Position numbers and translations under genes: made by a program | Notes under the pieces: generated by a model | What the model saw: the letters and a program-made list of their open reading frames with translations, nothing else | The model's database searches: none | What the model was told of the DNA's origin: nothing | Part shown: in pieces, positions 43,536-53,390 of the stretch | Numbering within the stretch: the first letter of the stretch is position 1 | How the letters are laid out: every line of letters begins with the position of its first letter | NCBI GenBank assembly: GCA_034670065.1 | Contig: JAXMOG010000002.1 | Span: forward strand, 744,001 to 808,000 | Origin: Mesobacterium_A sp034670065 | Lineage (GTDB): Bacteria > Pseudomonadota > Alphaproteobacteria > Rhodobacterales > Rhodobacteraceae | DNA length: 64,000 nt | Reading direction: 5' to 3'

Positions 43536-43913
43536 TTATGTGAACTGGATCAAATCCCAGCGATTGCCGAACGGGTCGCGAAAAACGGCGACGGTGCCGT
43601 AAGGCTCATGGCGGGGCTCTTCCTCAAACGTGACGCCCCGTGCCAGAAACGCGGCGTGATCGCGGGCAAAGTCATCTGTCTGCAAAAACAACCAAACGCG
43701 CCCGCCGCCTTGTTGGCCAATTGCGCTGCGCTGGTCGCCTACGGCGCGTGCCAGCAGAAACTGCGTTTGCGCACCGGGTGGGGCGACCCGGACCCAACGT
43801 TTGCCACCGCCCATGTCGGTATCTTCCAACAGATCAAAGCCCAGAGATTGCGTGAAAAAGGCGATGCCTTCGTCGTACTCGGGTACCAGAATTGCAAGCA
43901 AGGCAAGATGCAT
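43536..43913 (-). CDS. VOC family (glyoxalase/bleomycin resistance) protein
   Basis: A 125-residue vicinal oxygen chelate protein. Two beta-alpha-beta-beta-beta halves are visible: LALLAILVPEYDEGIAFFTQ and RVWLFLQTDDFARDHAAF, ending with AVFRDPFGNRWDLIQF. The metal-ligand pattern fits an H/Q and E set, but I cannot assign an activity. It is followed by 45 bases and the isomerase-like gene on the same strand. Confidence 0.88.
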   Translation of the reverse strand: MHLALLAILVPEYDEGIAFFTQSLGFDLLEDTDMGGGKRWVRVAPPGAQTQFLLARAVGDQRSAIGQQGGGRVWLFLQTDDFARDHAAFLARGVTFEEEPRHEPYGTVAVFRDPFGNRWDLIQFT

Positions 43914-43958
43914 GAAGGGTTCCAGTCCGCATTCAAGGGGCGTTGCTGCCCATAAACG

Positions 43959-44549
43959 TCAGGTGTTTTTTGCCCAGGCGATGGCATCGTCCAGTCGATC
44001 ATCGCCCCAAAAAACCTCGGTTCCGACGACAAAACTGGGCGCACCAAATACACCCAAGGCCATGGCCTGTTCCGTTTCGTCGGCCAGCGCCTGAACGATC
44101 CGGTCAGAGTTGGCTTGTTCGATCACGCGTTCGGCGTCCTGCCCAATCGCCGCCAGGCTGGTTGACAGGTTCGGCTTTTCACCCGGACGCAATCCTTTTT
44201 CGAACCACTGACGATAGGTTTGGGTGGTATAGGCTTCGCCCCATCCCTCTTGGCACCCCAAAATGGCGACCTGGTTGGCAAACACCAATTCGGGCAGGGG
44301 GTAGGGGGCAGGAATTTTCGGCTGCAACCCATAGCCGGCGGCGCGGCGTTCAATGTCGCGCCACATATAGGCGGTTTTTACCGGCTTGTTGGTGAATGGG
44401 ATATTTTTCTGCTCAACCATCACGTGGCGCACGTTGAACGGGCGCCATCGCACGGTTACCCCAGCCTGCTTTGCCGTGTCGGCCAAACGCATTACGGTTA
44501 GATAGCTGTAAGTGCTGCCAATAGAATACCAAAAGTCGAATGCAGGCAT
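43959..44549 (-). CDS. 2-hydroxychromene-2-carboxylate isomerase-like (DsbA/GST-kappa) protein
   Basis: A 196-residue thioredoxin-fold protein. FDFWYSIGSTYSYLTVMRL holds the serine that replaces the DsbA cysteine in this isomerase family, and GVFGAPSFVVGTEVFWGDDR is the conserved cis-proline segment. The known members isomerise chromene carboxylate in naphthalene breakdown using glutathione; related family members have other glutathione-linked roles. The ATG at 44549 follows GGAGGGGGG. No aromatic pathway genes are near. Confidence 0.9.
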   Translation of the reverse strand: MPAFDFWYSIGSTYSYLTVMRLADTAKQAGVTVRWRPFNVRHVMVEQKNIPFTNKPVKTAYMWRDIERRAAGYGLQPKIPAPYPLPELVFANQVAILGCQEGWGEAYTTQTYRQWFEKGLRPGEKPNLSTSLAAIGQDAERVIEQANSDRIVQALADETEQAMALGVFGAPSFVVGTEVFWGDDRLDDAIAWAKNT

Positions 44550-44613
44550 AATGCGTCCCCCCTCCAATGCGCATAGGGTAACACAGTTCGCTCAAATTCC
44601 GAGATTGGATTTG

Positions 44614-44633
44614 GGGGCGGGTTGCCCCGCCCC
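44614..44633. other. GC-rich hairpin after pyruvate carboxylase
   Basis: GGGGCGGG (44614-44621), loop TTGC, CCCGCCCC (44626-44633). It lies 6 bases beyond the pyc stop. No T run follows on either strand, so it would rely on Rho or only protect the 3' end. Confidence 0.55.
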
Positions 44634-44638
44634 ACCAA

Positions 44639-47600
44639 TTATTCCAGCTCGATCAACAGATCCTTGGCGTCGATCTGTGCGCCGGGCGTGACATGCACCG
44701 CTTTCACGGTGGCCTCCCGTTCGGCGTGCAGGCCGGTTTCCATCTTCATCGCTTCGATGGTCAGCAACATGTCGCCTTCTTTGATCGTGTCACCCACTTT
44801 GACCGCGACAGAGGCCACAACGCCCGGCATCGGCGCGCCGATGTGGCAAGCATTTCCAGCTTCGGCCTTGGGCCGCGCAATGGTTGTGGTCATGGCTTTG
44901 CGGTTTGGCACACGAATGCTGCGTGGCTGGCCGTTCAACTCAAAGAACACACGCACTTCGCCGTCGTCCTGCGTGTCGCCAACCGCAACCATCCGAATTT
45001 CCAGGGTCTTACCTGGATCAATTTCGGCGGTGATTTCTTCGGCAGGTTCCATCCCATAGAAGAACGTATGCGTGGGCAATGTCCGCACCGGGCCATACAG
45101 GCTGTGGCGGGTCATGTAATCCAAGAAGACCTTGGGATACATCAGGTAACCGTTCAAATCCTCATCGTCGATGGTCATCCCGTCCAGCTCTTCTGACAGC
45201 TTGATGCGGGTATCTTCGATATCTACAGCAGCAGCCAATTTACCGGGACGCTGTGTAAAGGCTTTGTCACCTTTCAGGATCTTCTTCTGGATCGCTTTGG
45301 GCCAGCCGCCCGGAGGTTGACCCAGGTTGCCTTTCATCATGTCGATCACACTGTCGGGGAAGCTTACGTCGATCTTGGGGTCTTCGACCTCTTTCCGTGT
45401 CAGGCCCTGCGATACCATCATCAAGGCCATGTCGCCCACAACCTTGGACGAAGGGGTAACCTTCACAATATCGCCGAACATCATGTTCACGGCTGCATAG
45501 GTTTCAGCAACCTCATGCCAACGCTCTTCCAGCCCCAGACTGCGCGCCTGAGCTTTGAGGTTGGTGAACTGACCACCGGGCATTTCGTGCAGATACACTT
45601 CGGAGGCAGGGGCCTGCATTCCGGATTCAAACGCCGCATATTGGCCGCGGACAGCTTCCCAATAGTTGGACATCTCGCGGATCGCGTTCACATCCAGACC
45701 GGTGTCACGGTCCGTATGATGCAGGCTTTCGACAACAGACCCCAAGGTCGGTTGCGAAGTGTTGCCCGACAACGCATCCATCGCAGCATCAACCGCATCC
45801 ACACCGGCTTCGGCGGCCGCCATGATCGTGGCAATCGCCGCACCAGAAGTGTCATGCGTGTGGAAGTGGACGGGCAGGCCGACCTCTTCTTTCAGGGCGG
45901 TGACCAGCATCTTGGCCTGTGTGGGCTTCAGCAACCCGGCCATATCCTTCAGGCCCAGTACGTGTGAGCCGGCAGCCTTCAGCTCTTTGCCCATCGCGAC
46001 ATAGTATTTCAGGTCGTATTTCGACCGGTTCGGATCAAGCAGATCGCCGGTATAACAAACGGTGCCTTCCAAGACCTTGCCGGTTTCCAGCACGGCATCC
46101 ATCGCAACGCGCATGTTTTCAACCCAGTTCAGGCTGTCAAACACGCGGAACACATCAACACCGGTTTCTGCGGCTTGTTTTACAAAGAACTGCACCACGT
46201 TGTCGGGATAGTTGGTGTATCCAACGCCATTGGCCCCGCGCAGAAGCATCTGTGTCATGATATTGGGCATTCTTGCGCGCAGATCACGCAGACGCTGCCA
46301 CGGGCATTCCTGCAAGAAGCGATAAGCAACATCAAAGGTCGCGCCGCCCCAACATTCCATGCTGAACAGTTGCGGCAGGTTGGCAGAATAAGCCGGGGCC
46401 GCCCGAACCATATCAATTGACCGCATCCGCGTGGCCAGCAATGATTGGTGCCCGTCCCGCATTGTGGTGTCTGTAATCAGCAACTGCTTTTGCGCTGCCA
46501 TCCAATCGGCCACGGCTTGCGGGCCTTTTTCTTCCAGCAGATTGCGTGTGCCGTAGGCCGGGGTATCCACCCGTTGCTCTGGAACGCGTGGCGGCTTCAG
46601 ATCCTCTGCAGGGCGCGGGCGGCCTTCAACTTCGGGGTGACCGTTGACCGTGATATCCGCGATATAGTTCAGAACCTTGGTGCCCCGGTCGCGGCGCTGC
46701 GCAAAGTGGAACAGATCTGGCGTCGTGTCGATGAACTTGGTGCTATACTGATTGTTCAGAAACGTTGGGTGCTTGAGCAGGTTGATGACGAAGTCGATAT
46801 TGGTGTTCACACCCCGAATTCGGAATTCACGCAGGGCGCGGTCCATCCGTTTGATCGCCTTCTCAGGCGTTTGGGCGTGTGCGGTAACTTTGACCAGCAG
46901 CGAGTCATAAAACCGTGTGATCACCCCGCCTGCATAGGCGGTTCCGCCGTCCAGACGAATGCCCATGCCGGTGGCCGAACGGAACGCAGTGATGCGGCCA
47001 TAGTCGGGGATGAAGTTGTTGGTCGGGTCTTCGGTTGTGATCCGGGTCTGCAGCGCATGGCCGTTCAGACGGATGTCATACTGGCTGGCTTTGCCGGTGG
47101 CTTCAGACAGGCTCTTGCCCTCGGCAATCATGATCTGGGCCTGAACGATGTCGATGCCGGTCACTTCTTCGGTCACGGTGTGTTCAACCTGAACACGCGG
47201 GTTCACTTCGATGAAGTAGAACGACCCGGTGTCCATATCCATCAGGAATTCGACAGTCCCGGCGCATTCATAGTTCACATGGGCACAGATCTTGCGACCA
47301 AGTTCACAGATCTCTTCACGCTGGGCTTCTGAAAGATACGGTGCTGGTGCGCGCTCAACCACTTTCTGGTTGCGGCGCTGGACCGAACAATCCCGCTCAT
47401 ACAGGTGATAGATATTGCCCTGTTGGTCGCCCAAAATCTGAACTTCAACATGGCGAGCGCGGGTGATCATCTTTTCCAGATAACCCTCGCCATTGCCAAA
47501 GGCGGCTTCTGCCTCGCGGCGGCCTTCCAGAACTTTTTCTTTCAGCTCATCCGGGCCGTTGATCGGGCGCATGCCGCGACCTCCGCCACCCCAGGACGCT

Positions 47601-48082
47601 TTCAGCATCAGCGGATAACCAACCGCCTCGGCTTGGACTTTGATCTTGTCCATGTCGTCGCCCAGAACTTCGGTTGCCGGAATAACCGGAACACCCGCCT
47701 CGACAGCCACTTTCCGCGCGCTGGCTTTATCGCCCAGTTCGCGCATGGTTTTCGCCTTGGGGCCGATGAACGTGATGCCAGCGGCGTCACAGGCATCTAC
47801 GAATTCCGGGTTCTCAGACAGCAGACCATAGCCTGGGTGGATCGCATCGGCGCCAGACAGTTTGGCCACGCGGATGATCTCATCAATTGCCAGATAGGCG
47901 GCCACGGGCCCCAATCCTTCGCCAATCCGATAGGCTTCATCTGCTTTGAAACGGTGCAGCCCCAGCTTGTCCTCTTCGGCGTAGACGGCAACTGTCTTCT
48001 TCCCCATCTCATTGGCAGCGCGCAAAATGCGGATAGCAATTTCACCGCGGTTCGCGACGAGAATTTTGGAGAATTCGGTCAT
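44639..48082 (-). CDS. pyc: Pyruvate carboxylase
   Basis: A 1147-residue biotin enzyme that carboxylates pyruvate to oxaloacetate, refilling the TCA cycle. Biotin carboxylase comes first (KILVANRGEIAIRI, KASWGGGGRGM, ATP-grasp), then the carboxyltransferase TIM barrel (TTMRDGHQSLLATRM, HTHDTSG). The C-terminal biotinyl domain has EAMKMETG with the biotinylated lysine. Length and order match the single-chain form. It is a single gene, with 140 bases between its ATG and the hydroxyacid dehydrogenase gene upstream. Confidence 0.97.
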   Translation of the reverse strand: MTEFSKILVANRGEIAIRILRAANEMGKKTVAVYAEEDKLGLHRFKADEAYRIGEGLGPVAAYLAIDEIIRVAKLSGADAIHPGYGLLSENPEFVDACDAAGITFIGPKAKTMRELGDKASARKVAVEAGVPVIPATEVLGDDMDKIKVQAEAVGYPLMLKASWGGGGRGMRPINGPDELKEKVLEGRREAEAAFGNGEGYLEKMITRARHVEVQILGDQQGNIYHLYERDCSVQRRNQKVVERAPAPYLSEAQREEICELGRKICAHVNYECAGTVEFLMDMDTGSFYFIEVNPRVQVEHTVTEEVTGIDIVQAQIMIAEGKSLSEATGKASQYDIRLNGHALQTRITTEDPTNNFIPDYGRITAFRSATGMGIRLDGGTAYAGGVITRFYDSLLVKVTAHAQTPEKAIKRMDRALREFRIRGVNTNIDFVINLLKHPTFLNNQYSTKFIDTTPDLFHFAQRRDRGTKVLNYIADITVNGHPEVEGRPRPAEDLKPPRVPEQRVDTPAYGTRNLLEEKGPQAVADWMAAQKQLLITDTTMRDGHQSLLATRMRSIDMVRAAPAYSANLPQLFSMECWGGATFDVAYRFLQECPWQRLRDLRARMPNIMTQMLLRGANGVGYTNYPDNVVQFFVKQAAETGVDVFRVFDSLNWVENMRVAMDAVLETGKVLEGTVCYTGDLLDPNRSKYDLKYYVAMGKELKAAGSHVLGLKDMAGLLKPTQAKMLVTALKEEVGLPVHFHTHDTSGAAIATIMAAAEAGVDAVDAAMDALSGNTSQPTLGSVVESLHHTDRDTGLDVNAIREMSNYWEAVRGQYAAFESGMQAPASEVYLHEMPGGQFTNLKAQARSLGLEERWHEVAETYAAVNMMFGDIVKVTPSSKVVGDMALMMVSQGLTRKEVEDPKIDVSFPDSVIDMMKGNLGQPPGGWPKAIQKKILKGDKAFTQRPGKLAAAVDIEDTRIKLSEELDGMTIDDEDLNGYLMYPKVFLDYMTRHSLYGPVRTLPTHTFFYGMEPAEEITAEIDPGKTLEIRMVAVGDTQDDGEVRVFFELNGQPRSIRVPNRKAMTTTIARPKAEAGNACHIGAPMPGVVASVAVKVGDTIKEGDMLLTIEAMKMETGLHAEREATVKAVHVTPGAQIDAKDLLIELE

Positions 48083-48222
48083 GGCAACAATCCTGACGTT
48101 TTTTTACGTTAGGAAAGGTGTAGGCAATAGAATTTGTAACGGCAATGCGCACTACCACCTAGTTTTGCAAATTTGCTAACTTTCTGGGCGGATATGCAAA
48201 GTTTGCGGGCTTTGCAGATGCT

Positions 48223-49377
48223 TTACAGGGCCTTTCCGCGCAATTCGAAGGGGGTCGTGACGCCAAGTTGCGCCATGTTGGCGGTCATGTCTTGTGTCAG
48301 GATCGAAATCAGATGTGCGGGGCCGTCATTGCCCAGGGCGCCAAGGGCATAGTGAAACGCCCGACCCAGCATAACATAATCGGCCCCCAATGCGATGGCG
48401 CGCAGAATATCCAGCCCGCCTTCGACGCCGCTGTCAAAGATCAGGGGCAGGTTTGTGGCGGCGCGGATTTTGGGCAAGGCTTCGATCGACGCGGGGGCGG
48501 CATCAAACTGTCGACCGGCATGGTTGGACACCCAAATAGCATCCACACCTTCGGCTTCCAGTTTTGTGGCATCTTCGGCGCGCAAAACACCTTTGATGAC
48601 CAGTTTGCCGTCCCAGTATTCGCGGATCCAGCGCAGGTATTCCCAATCCGGTGAGGTGCGGATCAGATATCCGATATGGGCAACAGAGCTAAGCGCCTCT
48701 TTGCCTTCTGAATACTTGTCCAGTGTGGCCATGCGCGGCAGCTTGCCGTCAAGCTGTGCCATGCCAATGGACCAGCTTGGGCACATCGCCACCTGTGCCA
48801 TCAGACGCGGTGTCAGCTTTGGTGGATTGGTCAATCCACTGCGCACCTGCCGTTCCCGGCGCGAGGCCATAGGGACATCCACTGTCATGACCAATGTATC
48901 AAAACCAGACAGACGTGCGCGGGTCAGCATATCACGACGGATGTCTTCATCTCGCGGGGCGTAGAATTGAAACCAGCCATTGCCCTGAATGTGCGGCGCA
49001 ATATCTTCGGGCGTGCGGGTGGCAACGGTGGAAAGGCTATACGGGATGCGGGCCGTGGTCGCACTTTGCGCAAGCGTCACTTCGGCGCCGGGCCACATCA
49101 AGCCTGACATGCCAACCGGCGCAATGCCAAATGGCAGGTTATAAGATTGCCCCATGATCTGGCAGGTAAGGTCCGTTGTCAGTTCGCCATGCAGAATGGA
49201 GGGTTCAAACTTCACCGCATCCAAGGCAACCCGATTGTGTTGCAACGTGGCTTCGGTGCCCGTGGCGCTGTCCAGATACTCCCAGACAAATTTCGGAATA
49301 CGGCGGCTTGCCCGCGATTTCAGATCAGAAATCGCAGGGAATTTGTTGTGTAGCGTGGCGGCGTCAGAGTGAGTCAT
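48223..49377 (-). CDS. FMN-dependent alpha-hydroxyacid dehydrogenase (L-lactate dehydrogenase type)
   Basis: A 384-residue flavoprotein of the LldD/glycolate oxidase family. FMN-binding blocks are FGIAPVGMSGLM and IFDSGVEGGLDILRAIALGA; the catalytic histidine is in VSNHAGRQFDAAPAS. In the family this reads NHGGRQLDGAPA, so two glycines are alanine here. L-lactate is the most likely substrate, feeding pyruvate to the nearby pyruvate carboxylase; other 2-hydroxyacids are possible. The ATG at 49377 has a weak ribosome site. It is divergent from the peptide uptake operon. Confidence 0.88.
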   Translation of the reverse strand: MTHSDAATLHNKFPAISDLKSRASRRIPKFVWEYLDSATGTEATLQHNRVALDAVKFEPSILHGELTTDLTCQIMGQSYNLPFGIAPVGMSGLMWPGAEVTLAQSATTARIPYSLSTVATRTPEDIAPHIQGNGWFQFYAPRDEDIRRDMLTRARLSGFDTLVMTVDVPMASRRERQVRSGLTNPPKLTPRLMAQVAMCPSWSIGMAQLDGKLPRMATLDKYSEGKEALSSVAHIGYLIRTSPDWEYLRWIREYWDGKLVIKGVLRAEDATKLEAEGVDAIWVSNHAGRQFDAAPASIEALPKIRAATNLPLIFDSGVEGGLDILRAIALGADYVMLGRAFHYALGALGNDGPAHLISILTQDMTANMAQLGVTTPFELRGKAL

Positions 49378-49799
49378 GTCGTTCGGCTCAATGTGCGTTG
49401 GGCGCTCAGCAACCGCAGAACATCCCCAAAAAGGGACAAAATGCGGAAAAAGCGGCATCAGTTTTCGAAAGTGGTTCTGGTGCCTGGCAGAGTGCTGGGT
49501 AGTGACGATTGTGTGTGCGTGTCGTCACTTGATCATGACGTGATTTTGGGGCGATTTTGGGACAGATTTTCAGTTTTCCGGTGATAATAACGATTGTAGA
49601 GCTGCTTACCTTAAGGTCAAGCAGGCGATCCGCATACACAACTGTTTTTGGGCCCTGACAAGGTGCGCCAAACGCTTTGTCAGAGGGCGTATTCAGTTTG
49701 CGCATGAGCGTATTTGGAATCGGCATTGGATTGTTGCGATCCCCATAGTTAACGATTTTGGAATTCGCGCCGCTAGCGCGCAACAGAGAGGAATCCAAA
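49378..49799. other. Divergent regulatory region before the hydroxyacid dehydrogenase and peptide uptake genes
   Basis: About 420 bases without a convincing gene. An 8-bp perfect inverted repeat, AGTGACGA (49501-49508) and TCGTCACT (49522-49529), with a 13-base spacer lies near the dehydrogenase side. A second, TGATCA-centred near-palindrome follows at 49530. One or both may be operators, perhaps for the LysR regulator at the end of the uptake operon. The ribosome site of the uptake gene is AGAGAGGA. Confidence 0.5.
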
Positions 49800-51359
49800 A
49801 TGAAACATTTTGCGAGTCGGCTCGCGACTATTGCCGTCGCTGCCACGCTGGGCACCACGGTCCTGGCGGAAGATGTCACCGTCAAGGTGGCTTATGACGC
49901 TGATCCGGTATCGCTGGATCCGCATGAGCAGCTGTCGGGTGGTACGCTTCAACTGTCACACATGGTCTTTGATCCGCTGGTGCGTTGGACGCAGGATCTG
50001 CAGTTTGAACCTCGCTTGGCTGAAAGCTGGGAACAGATTGACGAAAACACCATGCGCTTCAAACTGCGCAGCGGCGTAACCTTCCACAGCGGCAATGCGC
50101 TGACATCGGCCGACGTGGACTGGACGTTTGACCGTCTGAAAGAAAGCCCCGACTTCAAAGGCATCTTCGAGCCCTTCAGCGACGTTGAAGTTGTCGATGA
50201 CATGACCTTTGATCTGATTACGTCGTCACCGTATCCGCTGGTTCTGCACACAGCGACCTACATTTTCCCGATGGACAGCGCCTATTACACCGGCATGACC
50301 GATGACGGCAAAGACAAAGCTGAAATCGTCAAGCACGGCGATAGCTTCGCATCGCGCAATGTGTCGGGCACCGGCCCGTTTGTTGTGTCTGAGCGTGAAC
50401 AGGGCGTCAAAGTGGTGTTCGACCGCTACGATGGCTACTGGGACACCGCAAGCCCAGGCAATGTGGACCAGATCATTCTGACCCCGATCAAAGAAGACCC
50501 AACCCGTGTGGCTGCGCTTTTGTCCGGCGATGTGGACTTCATCGCGCCGGTTCCACCAACCGATCTGCAACGTGTGGCCGACAATGATGGCACCACGCTG
50601 ATCACCATGCCGGGTACGCGGATCATCACGTTCCAGATGAACCAAGAACGCGTTGAAGCCTTCAAAGACCCCAAAGTGCGTATGGCGATTGATTACGCTG
50701 TGAACAACGCAGGTATTGTTGACCGGATCATGCGGGGCTTTGGCACCGTGGGTGGTCAAGCCAGCCCAGCCGGGTATCTGGGATATGATGCCAGCTATGC
50801 ACCACGCTTTGATGTCGAAAAAGCGCAGGCTTTGATGGCAGAAGCGGGCTATGCAGATGGCTTCTCCATCACGATGATGGCGCCAAACAACCGCTATGTG
50901 AACGATGACAAGATCGCGCAAGCGGTGGCGTCGATGCTGAGCAAGATCAACATCAAAGTTGACCTGCAAACCATGCCAAAGGCGCAGTACTGGCCCAAGT
51001 TTGACGAACGCGCAGCCGACATGATGATGATCGGTTGGCATTCGGATACCGAAGACTCGGCCAACTTCCACCAGTTCCTGTCGGCTTGCCCGAACGCGGA
51101 CACCGGCAATGGTCAGTACAACTCGGGCAACTACTGTAACCCAGAAGCAGACGCGCTGATGGATGCGGCCAACACCGAGACTGATCCAGCCAAACGTGGC
51201 GAATTGCTGAAAAAGCTGGAAGGCATTCTGTATTCAGAAGCGGCGTTTATTCCGCTGCACTGGCAGAACCTGGCCTGGGGCGCGCGTGAAGGTGTGAATG
51301 CACAGCCGATCGTAAATGCTCTGAACTTCCCCTACTTTGGCGATCTGGTCGTCGAATAA
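49800..51359 (+). CDS. Peptide/opine-type ABC transporter substrate-binding protein
   Basis: A 519-residue periplasmic receptor of the SBP_bac_5 family. A signal peptide of about 23 residues ends near VLAED. The mature protein has DADPVSLDPHEQLSGGT, RLAESWEQIDENTMRFKLR and the GVTFHSGNALTSADVDWTFDR block of dipeptide-binding relatives. It delivers oligopeptides, opines or a similar solute to the two permeases downstream. The ATG follows AGAGAGGA. It is the first gene of the operon. Confidence 0.93.
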   Translation: MKHFASRLATIAVAATLGTTVLAEDVTVKVAYDADPVSLDPHEQLSGGTLQLSHMVFDPLVRWTQDLQFEPRLAESWEQIDENTMRFKLRSGVTFHSGNALTSADVDWTFDRLKESPDFKGIFEPFSDVEVVDDMTFDLITSSPYPLVLHTATYIFPMDSAYYTGMTDDGKDKAEIVKHGDSFASRNVSGTGPFVVSEREQGVKVVFDRYDGYWDTASPGNVDQIILTPIKEDPTRVAALLSGDVDFIAPVPPTDLQRVADNDGTTLITMPGTRIITFQMNQERVEAFKDPKVRMAIDYAVNNAGIVDRIMRGFGTVGGQASPAGYLGYDASYAPRFDVEKAQALMAEAGYADGFSITMMAPNNRYVNDDKIAQAVASMLSKINIKVDLQTMPKAQYWPKFDERAADMMMIGWHSDTEDSANFHQFLSACPNADTGNGQYNSGNYCNPEADALMDAANTETDPAKRGELLKKLEGILYSEAAFIPLHWQNLAWGAREGVNAQPIVNALNFPYFGDLVVE

Positions 51360-51366
51360 TCGGGGC

Positions 51367-51396
51367 TGCCGGGGCAGGGAATACCTTGCCCCGGCA
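51367..51396 (+). other. Intercistronic hairpin between the binding protein and permease genes
   Basis: TGCCGGGGCAGGG (51367-51379), loop AATA, CCTTGCCCCGGCA (51384-51396): 13 pairs with one G-U. No T run follows. Hairpins at this place commonly protect the 3' end of the binding-protein messenger so that it outnumbers the membrane parts. The core stem repeats those at 10120 and 13060. Confidence 0.8.
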
Positions 51397-51460
51397 CACC
51401 AATTGCCCGCACAACGTTCAAACCGCAGTGGCGTGGGTGCCGCAATGATTGGGTTCAAAT

Positions 51461-52441
51461 ATGCTCGCTTACCTTGTGAAACGTGTGTTCCAGGCCGTCG
51501 CCGTGATGCTTGTCATCTCTGTGATTGGGTTTGCCATTCAAGATAATCTTGGCGATCCGATCCGTGAATTGTCGGGTCAATCCGTCTCGGAAGAGGTGCG
51601 CGATCAGCTGCGTGAAGAGATGGGTCTGAACGACAGTTTTGGAACGCAGTACATGCGCTTTTTACGCAATGCGTTGCAGGGCGATCTGGGCACCAGCTAT
51701 TTCTTCAAGGAACCCGCGCTGGACGTCATTTTGAAAAAGCTGCCGGCCACGCTGGAACTGGTGCTGGGGGCGACCATCATCATTGTGGGCCTGTCTGTAC
51801 CGTTAGGCGTTTATACGGCCATCAAGCCGAATACTATTTTCAGTAAAATTATCATGGGCTTGTCCATCGTCGGAATTTCAATTCCGGTCTTTCTGACAGC
51901 CATCCTGATGATCTTTTTCTTCTCGGTCGAGCTGGGCTGGTTACCATCCTATGGCCGAGGCGAAGTTGTGCATGTCTTTGGCTATTGGGAGACCAATTTC
52001 GCAACGTTGGATGGATGGGCGCATGTCTTCCTGCCGTCTGTCGCGCTTGCCTCAATCATGCTGCCGCTATTCGTACGTTTGATCCGGGCTGAAATGATGG
52101 AAGTGCTGGAAAGCGAATATGTCAAATTCGCCCGCGCCAAGGGCATTGCGCCAATGCGTATCTATTTCGTGCACGCCCTGAAGAACACGTTGCTGCCAGT
52201 TATTACAGTGGGTGGGGTGCAGATTGGCACAATGGTGGCCTACACCATCCTGACCGAAACCGTGTTTCAGTGGCCCGGCATGGGCTTCATGTTTCTGGAG
52301 GCGGTCAACCGCACAGATACACCGCTGATCGTGGCATATCTGATTGTTGTTGGTTTTATCTTCGTGGTCACAAACACGATCGTTGATCTGATCTACGGCC
52401 TTGTAAACCCAACCGTAAACTTGGCGAGGATGGGCGCATGA
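51461..52441 (+). CDS. Peptide ABC transporter permease (DppB type)
   Basis: A 326-residue inner-membrane protein with six hydrophobic helices. The ATPase-contact EAA motif is in EYVKFARAKGIAPMRIYFVH. It forms the channel with the second permease. A hairpin and 101 bases separate it from the binding-protein gene; the ATG at 51461 has no good ribosome site and a TTG 12 bases earlier is possible. Its stop overlaps the next ATG by four bases. Confidence 0.93.
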   Translation: MLAYLVKRVFQAVAVMLVISVIGFAIQDNLGDPIRELSGQSVSEEVRDQLREEMGLNDSFGTQYMRFLRNALQGDLGTSYFFKEPALDVILKKLPATLELVLGATIIIVGLSVPLGVYTAIKPNTIFSKIIMGLSIVGISIPVFLTAILMIFFFSVELGWLPSYGRGEVVHVFGYWETNFATLDGWAHVFLPSVALASIMLPLFVRLIRAEMMEVLESEYVKFARAKGIAPMRIYFVHALKNTLLPVITVGGVQIGTMVAYTILTETVFQWPGMGFMFLEAVNRTDTPLIVAYLIVVGFIFVVTNTIVDLIYGLVNPTVNLARMGA

Positions 52442-53385
52442 GCAGCTTGGACGCGCCTCAAACCACCCCGTCGCGTTGGTCACGGCTGTGGGAGTCAAAC
52501 ATCGGGTATAGCTTTCGGCGCAATCCCGTTGCCGTTGTTTCGCTGTTGGTGTTCCTGGTCATTGCAATTGCCGCGATATTGTCGCCGCTGATCGCGCCGT
52601 TCGATCCCTACGATCCGGCGCAGATCGATATCATGAACAGCGAATATCCCCCGATTTGGGTTAGCGGGTCTGATCCGCAATTCATCTTTGGCACCGATGA
52701 TCAGGGCCGTGATCTGTGGTCAACCATTCTGTATGGAACACGGCTGTCGCTGATGATTGGGCTGTGCGCCGTGTTGTTGCAGGCGTTTCTGGGCATCTCG
52801 ATCGGTCTGATCGCCGGATATATCGGCGGGCGGCTGGACAGTTTGCTGATGCGCTTGGCCGATATCCAGCTGTCGTTTTCCACACTGATGGTCGCCATCA
52901 TCTTTCTGGCGGTTACTCAGGCTATGTTTGGGTCCGAAACCTTTAACCGATACGCCGTCTACTTTCTGATTGCGGTGATCGGGGTGGCCGAGTGGCCCCA
53001 GTATGCCCGGACCGTACGCGCCACCGTATTGGCCGAGAAGAAGAAAGAATACGTGCACAGCGCCCGCGTTCTTGGTTTTGGACCGATGCGCATCATGGTT
53101 CGGCATATCTTGCCCAATTCACTGTCGCCAATCTTTGTGATTTCAACCGTACAAGTCGCCAATGCGATCATTTCAGAAGCGTCTCTTAGCTTTCTGGGTC
53201 TGGGCATGCCGCCCAGTCAGCCCTCGCTCGGCTCTCTGATCTCTTCTGGGTTTGACTACATCTTTTCGGGCAGCTGGTGGATCACAGCCATTCCCGGCAT
53301 CGTGCTGGTTGTTCTGGTACTGGTCATCAACCTGTTGGGGGATTGGATGCGCGATGTCCTGAACCCGAAACTGTACAAGGGGTAG
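52438..53385 (+). CDS. Peptide ABC transporter permease (DppC type)
   Basis: A 315-residue inner-membrane protein with an N-terminal OppC_N segment (GYSFRRNPVAVVSLLVFLV) and five more helices. The EAA motif lies in EYVHSARVLGFGPMRIMVRH. It pairs with the upstream permease. The start overlaps that gene's stop (ATGA) and the first ATPase gene begins 5 bases after its stop. Confidence 0.93.
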   Translation: MSSLDAPQTTPSRWSRLWESNIGYSFRRNPVAVVSLLVFLVIAIAAILSPLIAPFDPYDPAQIDIMNSEYPPIWVSGSDPQFIFGTDDQGRDLWSTILYGTRLSLMIGLCAVLLQAFLGISIGLIAGYIGGRLDSLLMRLADIQLSFSTLMVAIIFLAVTQAMFGSETFNRYAVYFLIAVIGVAEWPQYARTVRATVLAEKKKEYVHSARVLGFGPMRIMVRHILPNSLSPIFVISTVQVANAIISEASLSFLGLGMPPSQPSLGSLISSGFDYIFSGSWWITAIPGIVLVVLVLVINLLGDWMRDVLNPKLYKG

Positions 53386-53390
53386 GGGCG

